Of a stretch of DNA of 64,000 bases, positions 58,806 through 64,000 are shown in pieces (the first letter of the stretch is position 1; each line of letters begins with the position of its first letter). The position numbers were made by a program, and so were the translations under genes. The notes under the pieces were generated by a model. That model did no database searches. It was not told the origin of the DNA and saw only the letters and a list, made by a program, of their open reading frames with translations. The stretch comes from Aerophototrophica crusticola. Lineage in GTDB: Bacteria; Pseudomonadota; Alphaproteobacteria; Azospirillales; Azospirillaceae. The stretch is from assembly GCA_001939945.1 (NCBI GenBank), contig MOEB01000014.1, forward strand, positions 43,848 to 107,847, written 5' to 3'.

Positions 58806-60068
58806 ATGACCGTTCCAGTCCAGAACAAGATTGCGAAACTCAGCAACGCGGTCGTCGCCGGGCAGGTCGCCGATGCCGTGGACATTGCCCGCGCCCTGGC
58901 GGCGGAGGGCCAGGCCGGCGCCCTGAGCAACCGGATCGTCGCCCACCTGCTCTATGCCAACGGCAAGGCGGACAGTGCCGTGCCGCTGCTGCGGCGGATG
59001 ACGCAGTTCCAGCCGAACGACCCCTCGGCCCACTTCCTGCTGGCCCACCATGCCCGCCTGTTCGGGGTGGAGCGCCAGGCCGCCGGGCATGAGGCGGCGG
59101 GCGTGGCCGCCGCGCGGGAGGGGCTGGACAAGCGCATGGCCAACTTCCTGGCCGGCGACAAGCCCATCATCGTCGGCCCCTGGCTGAGCGAGCCGGAGTT
59201 CGAGCTGCTGTACTGGCTGCCCTTCCTGTTCCACCTGCAGCAGCGCTACGGCCTGCCGAAGGAGCGGCTGGTGGCCATCTCCCGCGGCGGCGCCAGCGAC
59301 TGGTACGCGGGCATCGCAGGCCGGACCTGGGACCTGGTCGGCACCTTCGGGGAGGACGGCACCCGCGAGCTGCAGGTGAAGCGGCAGGAGGAGGTGACCT
59401 ATGCCCTGCAGGGCACGGTCACCCTGGTGGACGCGGCCATCGTGGAGGCCTGCTCCGCCGAGTTGGGGCTGGAGGACCCGATGGTCCTGCACCCGGCCAT
59501 CATGTTCGACCTGCTGCACCTGTACTGGACCGGCTTCATGTCGCTGGAGGCGGCCACCGGCTTCCTGGCCCCCTACCCCGCCGGCTGGGCCGGCCCGGCG
59601 CCGGAGCAGGCGGGGACGGTGGCGGCCAGCTTCTACGCCCGCAGCTACTTCGACACGGAAGGCAGCTACAACGCCAACCTGCCGCTGAGCGTGGCGGGCA
59701 CCCTGGCGGAGGCCGGCGTGGCCGCCACCGACCTGTCGCCCCTGTACCCCGCCACGGGCACCCTGCTCGACCTGGGCCAGCCGCCGACGGTGGAGGGGGA
59801 CGGCTCGGGCAACCTGGCCGACTTCACCCGGCGGGTCGCGGCGTCCAAGGGCTTCGTCGGGACCTATGGGGCCGGCGGCTTCCTGGCCATGGCCCTGGGC
59901 AAGCCGGCGGTGATGGTGGTGGACACCATGGCGCCCATGCTGGCCGCCCACACCCTGCTGGCCGACGCCCTGCTGGGCGGCGCGAACGGCCCCAGCCTGT
60001 CCGTGCATGCGGGCGGCGACTGGGACGGGATCAAGGCCGCCTTGGACAAGCTGGCCAAGGCCGGCTGA
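58806..60068 (+). CDS. TPR-like / glycosyltransferase-like protein of the flagellin locus
   Basis: 420 aa, soluble. Residues 1-90 resemble TPR helices (AKLSNAVVAGQVADAVDIARALAAE, LLYANGKADSAVPLLRRM, PNDPSAHFLLAHHARL). The remainder looks like a GT-B or sugar-binding fold with KPIIVGPWLSEPEFELLYWLPFLFHL, ERLVAISRGGASDWYAGI and a C-terminal GTYGAGGFLAMALGKPAVMVVD that recalls the donor site of nucleotide-sugar enzymes. Family not recognised with certainty. Its place between SpsF-like and Maf genes suggests a role in flagellin or surface glycosylation. Confidence 0.65.
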   Translation: MTVPVQNKIAKLSNAVVAGQVADAVDIARALAAEGQAGALSNRIVAHLLYANGKADSAVPLLRRMTQFQPNDPSAHFLLAHHARLFGVERQAAGHEAAGVAAAREGLDKRMANFLAGDKPIIVGPWLSEPEFELLYWLPFLFHLQQRYGLPKERLVAISRGGASDWYAGIAGRTWDLVGTFGEDGTRELQVKRQEEVTYALQGTVTLVDAAIVEACSAELGLEDPMVLHPAIMFDLLHLYWTGFMSLEAATGFLAPYPAGWAGPAPEQAGTVAASFYARSYFDTEGSYNANLPLSVAGTLAEAGVAATDLSPLYPATGTLLDLGQPPTVEGDGSGNLADFTRRVAASKGFVGTYGAGGFLAMALGKPAVMVVDTMAPMLAAHTLLADALLGGANGPSLSVHAGGDWDGIKAALDKLAKAG

Positions 60069-60075
60069 AGACGCG

Positions 60076-60160
60076 GACGGCCCCCGCCCGGGCAGGGCGG
60101 GGGCCGTCGTCACGGCTCGGGGAAAGGGCGCCGGCGGGTTGGTCCGCCGGCGCCCTTTCC
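60076..60160. terminator. Two tandem perfect hairpins between convergent genes
   Basis: Hairpin 1: GACGGCCCCCGCCC at 60076-60089 with its complement at 60095-60108, 5-base loop. Hairpin 2: GGAAAGGGCGCCGGCGG at 60121-60137 with its complement at 60144-60160, loop GTTGGT. They fill the gap between the convergent 420-aa and Maf genes and likely terminate both; the second ends one base before the Maf stop. Confidence 0.85.
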
Positions 60161-60161
60161 G

Positions 60162-62246
60162 TCACATGCGGCTGGTGAAGTTGTCGAATTCCCACTCCAG
60201 CTCGTCCACCATGGCGTAGCTGTCGCGCTCAAGCTCGTAGATGGCGTCCAGCAGCATGGGCTTCAGCACGCCCCAGGCCTTGGCGCGCCCCTCGTCACCA
60301 GGGATGCGGTTGATTACCTGGCCCACGCACATGGCCATGTTGATCAGGCTGCCGCGCAGCAGCCGGATGGGGAACTGGGCCTTCATGCCGCGGTGGCCGA
60401 TCTGGGTGTGCTCGTCATAGGCGGCCACCAGGTCGTAGTTCCAGCTTTCCGCCTCCTCCACCAGCTTGGTCAGCTCGCGGATGAAGGCGTGGATGTTGTC
60501 GCGCATCTGGGCGCTGTGCCAGGCGCTCTCCAGCCGCTCCCGGCTGTAGACCGGGAACTGCGTCACCAGCGCGTCCACGTGGGGCCGTTTCTCCACCGTG
60601 GCCCGCCAGGGCAGCACCTCGGCCATGCGCAGCGGGATGGCGCCCTCGATCCGGGCACCGTTGGACAGGTTGTAGGTGCGCACGCCGTTGGCGCGGATCT
60701 GGTCCTCCAGGTGGGTCTTCTGGCGGAGCAGGTAGATGTCGGTGAAGATGGTCCGGCCGAAATTGCCCCGCACCGGGATCGTCAGGTTGCGGACGCTGTT
60801 CCAGGCGGCGAGGTTGGAGCGGGCCGACCGGCGCGGGTCGACGGAGCCCATGTCCACGCCGCACAGGTAGATCTCCTTGGCCTTCAGCTTGGTGGCGAAG
60901 GAGAAGGCGAGGTTGACCACCATGGGGCCCTCGCGCGGGAGGATCTCCTCGTCGGTCTCGGCGAAGATGGCCACCGGGGCCAGGGGGGCCCGGAAGAAGT
61001 AGATGGTGTCCTTGAAATAGGCGTCCACGCCCGGCCAGCAGGTGCTGCTGAGCACGCCGTAGACGTCGGACATGTCGTACTTCTCGGCGATCTGCTGGTG
61101 CATCAGCAGCACCTCGCGGTCACGCTCCAGGTTGCACTGGAAGTCCGGCTTGATGCCGTGGTGCATCAGGATGGTGGCCGCCGAGCCGCCGGCGATGATG
61201 ATCGCCTTGTCCGCGTTCTCCTTGATGAAGGGGATCGTGTCCTCCACCGAGGGGCCGCTGCCGACGATGATCACCGGCAGCTCCATCTCCTCCTTCACCT
61301 TGTTCAGCACGCGCCGCTTGCCGGAGGCGAGGTTGCGCGTGGTGTTCTTCATCATGTTGAACTCGTCCACGGCGAAGCCGAGGAACGAGATGGCCTGCAC
61401 CATGCGCTCGGAGAACAGCTCCGTCGCCGCCACGCGCAGGGGCGGGGCGCAGGGGGTGTGGACGACGCTGACCAGCCCGTCGATGCCGATCAGCCCCTCG
61501 GCCAGGATGCGGCCGGTGATCTCGCGGAAGATCAGGCCAGGGTCCGTCTCCACCAGGAACAGGACCTTGCCCTTCCACCCGTGCACCGTGGCGAACAGGG
61601 CCTCCCAGTCCACCAGGAACAGGGAGAAGTAGATGAGGTCGACGTCCATCTCCGCGATCATGGTGACGCGGGGCTTCATCGCCTCCAGCAGCTCCTGCAG
61701 GGAGGTGCCGAGGCCGAGGCCGAACAGGCAGACATAGAAGGGGTGCGGGTTGCAGGGCGCCGCCTCGAAGCTGATGTCCTCTTCCTTCAGCTTGGCGAAG
61801 ACGTCCTGGTTGAACTTGGTGACGTGCCAGTCCAGGTGCACGTCGTCATAGCGCTTGGTGGCGAAGTCGTCGGGCCCGATGGGCTTCAGCTTGGCCTGGC
61901 TCTCCGCCCAGAAGTCGTCGGGATAGGGGCCGGGCTGGCGGAAGATCACCCGGTGCGGCGCGTTCACCGCCTGGATCACCTGGGCCCGGTTCTCCGCCCG
62001 GCCGCCGGTGGCGTACATCAGGCCGGTGGACGTCTCGACATTCACCTCGCCGTCCGGGAACCAGAGCAGGCGCTTGTTCGGCCGGTAGTTCAGGAAGACT
62101 TCGTAGAAGGCCGGGACCCGCGCCTTGAAGGAGATCATGTTCTTCTCGAACAGGGCCAGCGCCTCGGCGGAGGGCTGGTCCGTCACCCCGGCCGGCGGGG
62201 CGGCCCGGTCGTTCGCGGGGGACTGGTCTTCGGTCAGGTCGGCCAT
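60162..62246 (-). CDS. Maf-type (DUF115) flagellin glycosyltransferase
   Basis: 694 aa. The central MptE/DUF115 domain is clear: LPVIIVGSGPSVEDTIPFIKE, IIIAGGSAATILMHHGIKPDF, LSSTCWPGVDAYF and KEIYLCGVDMG. Flanking N- and C-terminal parts are those of motility-associated factors. Maf proteins transfer pseudaminic or legionaminic acid to flagellin Ser/Thr in the cytoplasm. ATG 62246 has AGGA 8 bp upstream; ATG 62276 lacks a ribosome site. Next to DUF1217, FlaF and flagellin genes on the same strand. Confidence 0.92.
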   Translation of the reverse strand: MADLTEDQSPANDRAAPPAGVTDQPSAEALALFEKNMISFKARVPAFYEVFLNYRPNKRLLWFPDGEVNVETSTGLMYATGGRAENRAQVIQAVNAPHRVIFRQPGPYPDDFWAESQAKLKPIGPDDFATKRYDDVHLDWHVTKFNQDVFAKLKEEDISFEAAPCNPHPFYVCLFGLGLGTSLQELLEAMKPRVTMIAEMDVDLIYFSLFLVDWEALFATVHGWKGKVLFLVETDPGLIFREITGRILAEGLIGIDGLVSVVHTPCAPPLRVAATELFSERMVQAISFLGFAVDEFNMMKNTTRNLASGKRRVLNKVKEEMELPVIIVGSGPSVEDTIPFIKENADKAIIIAGGSAATILMHHGIKPDFQCNLERDREVLLMHQQIAEKYDMSDVYGVLSSTCWPGVDAYFKDTIYFFRAPLAPVAIFAETDEEILPREGPMVVNLAFSFATKLKAKEIYLCGVDMGSVDPRRSARSNLAAWNSVRNLTIPVRGNFGRTIFTDIYLLRQKTHLEDQIRANGVRTYNLSNGARIEGAIPLRMAEVLPWRATVEKRPHVDALVTQFPVYSRERLESAWHSAQMRDNIHAFIRELTKLVEEAESWNYDLVAAYDEHTQIGHRGMKAQFPIRLLRGSLINMAMCVGQVINRIPGDEGRAKAWGVLKPMLLDAIYELERDSYAMVDELEWEFDNFTSRM

Positions 62247-62412
62247 GGGGCGGGTCCTCGGGGGAAGCGCTTTCATCGTTTCGGGTTAAGCCTATCAGCT
62301 TGCCGCTGCCAAAAGGAAGCGGCAGGGCGGGAGGCAGTGGGCATGTCCTTGAAATCACCCGGCCCCCCGGGCGGAACGCCGGCCCGGTAGGGGTGTCGGG
62401 GGTGGCCGGGGA

Positions 62413-63231
62413 TCAGACCCGCAGGGAAACCCGGGCGCCCAGGATCGACGCCATGCCCCCGCCGCCGCCCATGATGGCGAGCGCGGCGTTGGCCTGGCCC
62501 GTGCCGCCGGCGCTGGCGCCGCCGGCATTGACCAGGAAGCGCTGGATGAACTTGTCCAGCTCCTTCGGGTCCTTCAGCTTGTCCAGGTCCAGCCGTTCCT
62601 TGAAGATGTCGCGCTGCTTCTCATAGTCCAGCAAGGCGAACTTTTCCGACAGGCCGAGGCCCACGCGGGCCACATAGGCCAGCGCCCGGTCAGACATGAG
62701 CTGGGGGATGCTGGTGACCTGCTGGATGTTGCGCCGGAAATACAGCGCCTCCTGCAGGCCGGCATTGCCCTGGCCGGTGTCCCGCTCGAACTTGATCAGC
62801 TTGTAGTTGGCCTCGATGGAGGCCATCAGGTCCTTGTTCTTGGACGGCTGGACCTTCCATTCGGCGGTCACGTCCGGCTTCGCGGTCGTGTCGCCGACGG
62901 GGAAGTTGGTCATGGCCTCCGCGAAGCGGCGGTAGCGCGGGTCGGCCAGGCGCTGCGCCAGCGAGCCGTCGGCCTTCGGGTCCTCGGTCATCAGCTTGCG
63001 CAGGATGCCGGTCTTGCCGATTTCCGTGTCCAATTGGAAGGAGGCCAGCACCGTTTCCAGCGACTTGCGGTCCTTCAGGAGCTGTTCCGGAGTCTTGATC
63101 TTCTCCATCCGCTCCTTGAAGCGGTCCATCTCCCGCTCCATGGTCTTGCTGGAATCGAACCGCTCGCGCAGCTTCTCGCCGTCCCGTTTCAGGACGCTGA
63201 AGGCGGTGAGGGATCCGAGTCCGGCAAGCAT
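62413..63231 (-). CDS. DUF1217 flagellar-region protein
   Basis: 272 aa, mainly helical: LKRDGEKLRERFDSSKTMEREMDRFKERMEKIKT, LASFQLDTEIGKTGILRKLM, RFAEAMTNFPVG and KFALLDYEKQRDIFKERLDLDKLKDP. DUF1217 proteins occur in alphaproteobacterial flagellar clusters. Mechanism unknown. ATG 63231 (MLAGLGSLTAF) is chosen since the longer frame begins with an Arg/Pro-rich stretch overlapping flaF. The stop of flaF is 7 bp upstream. Confidence 0.88.
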   Translation of the reverse strand: MLAGLGSLTAFSVLKRDGEKLRERFDSSKTMEREMDRFKERMEKIKTPEQLLKDRKSLETVLASFQLDTEIGKTGILRKLMTEDPKADGSLAQRLADPRYRRFAEAMTNFPVGDTTAKPDVTAEWKVQPSKNKDLMASIEANYKLIKFERDTGQGNAGLQEALYFRRNIQQVTSIPQLMSDRALAYVARVGLGLSEKFALLDYEKQRDIFKERLDLDKLKDPKELDKFIQRFLVNAGGASAGGTGQANAALAIMGGGGGMASILGARVSLRV

Positions 63232-63238
63232 GGCGCAC

Positions 63239-63646
63239 CTACACGGCGGTGGCCGTCGGCGTCGGGGCCCCCGGGGGGGTCGGCGGCGCGACGGTGGCGA
63301 CGCGGGCGCGGGCCTGGTCGGCCAGGCCGCCCGCAATCTCGCGGTTGACGTCGATCAGCGGCTGCAGGGGCAGCGGGTCTGACATGGCCTGCAGGCTGTA
63401 GCGCATGGACCAGAGCCCGACGGAGATCAGGCGGGCCCGAACCTCCTGCGGCAAGGCGTTGGTCGGCTCCGCCAGGTCCACGACCAGGGTCAGCCAGAGG
63501 TCATGGTTCTTTTGCAGGGCCCGGGTACGGGTCAGCATGTCGTTGGCGGACCGTAACCCGTCCGTCACGAAGCCGAAGGCGCGCAGCTCGAGTTCCAGCG
63601 GGGACTCGGTTGCGGCCTGGCGGGCCCTGTATGCGGCGTAGCTCAT
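63239..63646 (-). CDS. flaF: Flagellin synthesis regulator FlaF
   Basis: 135 aa. SYAAYRARQAATESPLELELRAF, LQKNHDLWLTLVVDLAEPTNALPQEVRARLISVGLWSMRYSL is the FlaF pattern. In alphaproteobacteria FlaF promotes flagellin translation or secretion, opposing FlbT. Its place directly behind the flagellin gene is the usual one. The C-terminal 30 residues are Pro/Thr/Ala-rich and probably disordered. flbT is not in the window. Confidence 0.9.
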   Translation of the reverse strand: MSYAAYRARQAATESPLELELRAFGFVTDGLRSANDMLTRTRALQKNHDLWLTLVVDLAEPTNALPQEVRARLISVGLWSMRYSLQAMSDPLPLQPLIDVNREIAGGLADQARARVATVAPPTPPGAPTPTATAV

Positions 63647-63725
63647 GGACTGGAGTCTCCCAAACTCACAAAGACCCTTGGATGAAACTGATCAGAGCAT
63701 CGGCCCGTGAAAATTTCTTAAAGAA

Positions 63726-63749
63726 GGAGGGGGGCCGGGGCCCCCCTCC
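63726..63749 (-). terminator. Rho-independent terminator of the flagellin gene
   Basis: GGAGGGGGGCC at 63726-63736 pairs with GGCCCCCCTCC at 63739-63749. On the minus strand the stem is followed by TTCTTTAAG, a moderate T-run, 13 bp after the flagellin stop. Confidence 0.8.
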
Positions 63750-63762
63750 CCGAGACTTGCGC

Positions 63763-64000
63763 TTACCGGAACAGACCCAGCAGGGACTGGGGCTGCTGGT
63801 TGGCGATGGACAGCGACTGGATGGCCAGCTGCTGGCGCGCCTGCAAGGACTGCAGACGTGCACTCTCTTCGGCCAGGTCGGCGTCCACCAGGGCGCCGAG
63901 ACCGTCCTTCAGGGAGTCCATCAGGGTCTTGGAGAACTCCTGCAGGCCCTGCACCTGCTTGGTCGCCGCGCCAAGGGTCGACGCCTTCTCCGACATCGCC
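63763..64000 (-). CDS. Flagellin, C-terminal part (5' end outside window)
   Basis: The last 78 or so residues of a flagellin: KASTLGAATKQVQGLQEFSKTLMDSLKDGLGALVDADLAEESARLQSLQARQQLAIQSLSIANQQPQSLLGLFR is split here only by the window edge. The conserved Ala/Leu/Gln helix (ADLAEESARLQSLQARQQLA) and LLGLFR end are the D0 domain that lines the filament. It is the probable glycosylation target of the neighbouring Pse/Maf genes. A terminator follows at 63726-63749. Confidence 0.93.
   Translation of the reverse strand, partial: AMSEKASTLGAATKQVQGLQEFSKTLMDSLKDGLGALVDADLAEESARLQSLQARQQLAIQSLSIANQQPQSLLGLFR

Noticed and set aside
1..64000. CRISPR arrays, tRNA or rRNA genes
   Set aside because: I saw no regularly spaced direct repeats of CRISPR type and no tRNA- or rRNA-like sequence, though reading by eye could miss a single tRNA.

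Overview
The window is 64 kb of very GC-rich DNA (about 70% by eye) with dense coding on both strands. The gene set points to a motile, rhizosphere-type alphaproteobacterium, most likely Rhodospirillales/Azospirillaceae. It has FlaF and a DUF1217 flagellar protein next to flagellin, a pseudaminic-acid flagellin glycosylation locus with acetamidino genes, dctABD with a sigma-54 promoter, CcoG, a cyanide-insensitive-type bd oxidase, and GGAAC-N16/17-GTT type (EcfG-like) promoters. This assignment is inference from content; no rRNA or other phylogenetic marker is present.

Layout. 1-6.9 kb: housekeeping and metabolic genes (CYTH-CHAD protein cut by the window edge, ParA-like ATPase, FkbM methyltransferase, EamA transporter, aromatic-type aminotransferase, SDR, LysR regulator). 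7.0-10.3 kb: GbsR/MarR-type regulator and cydAB, preceded by an 18-bp perfect palindrome. 10.3-20.6 kb: pore-loop ion channel, ABC exporter, repressor-like HTH protein, large multi-PAS hybrid histidine kinase, LLM flavin oxidoreductase, DUF892 stress protein, class-I glutamine amidotransferase. 20.6-23.6 kb: ccoG, an NsrR-like Rrf2 regulator and two tiny membrane-protein genes, with an FNR/FixK box, an NsrR-type inverted repeat and two copies of a multi-stem-loop intergenic repeat. 23.6-26.9 kb: trypsin-like serine-protease autotransporter. 26.9-28.4 kb: a lower-GC island of gene debris with a small ORF translationally coupled to a decayed upstream frame. 28.4-31.7 kb: OsmC, Tat-exported beta-carbonic anhydrase, SDR, DUF4142 protein. 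31.7-37.0 kb: dctA (with DctD-type enhancer sites and a sigma-54 promoter), dctB, dctD, then an IS630-type remnant.

37.7-45.7 kb is the most interesting region. On the minus strand a 58-aa precursor-like peptide, a YcaO protein, a TfuA-like protein and a Crp-family regulator follow one another. A perfect TGTGA-N6-TCACA CRP box lies between the peptide gene and a divergent ribbon-helix-helix gene, and a class III cyclase-AAA-TPR regulator and a beta-barrel outer-membrane protein follow. I read this as an uncharacterised YcaO-TfuA (probably thioamide-forming) RiPP locus under local CRP-type control. The peptide has no Cys and ends in a Trp/Phe/Pro-rich tail.

46-64 kb is the surface-glycan and flagellin modification region. 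It holds a sugar reductase, a KpsF/GutQ isomerase, then a seven-gene minus-strand operon (PseC-like aminotransferase, WbpG/PseA-like amidotransferase, HisH2, HisF2, Pse methylase, a PseG-PseH fusion, PseI), two SpsF-like nucleotidyltransferases, PseB, a TPR/GT-like protein, a Maf (DUF115) glycosyltransferase, DUF1217, FlaF and the 3' end of a flagellin gene. Together these would make CMP-pseudaminic acid, probably as an acetamidino derivative, and transfer it to flagellin. No canonical PseF is visible; one of the two SpsF-like proteins may fill that step.
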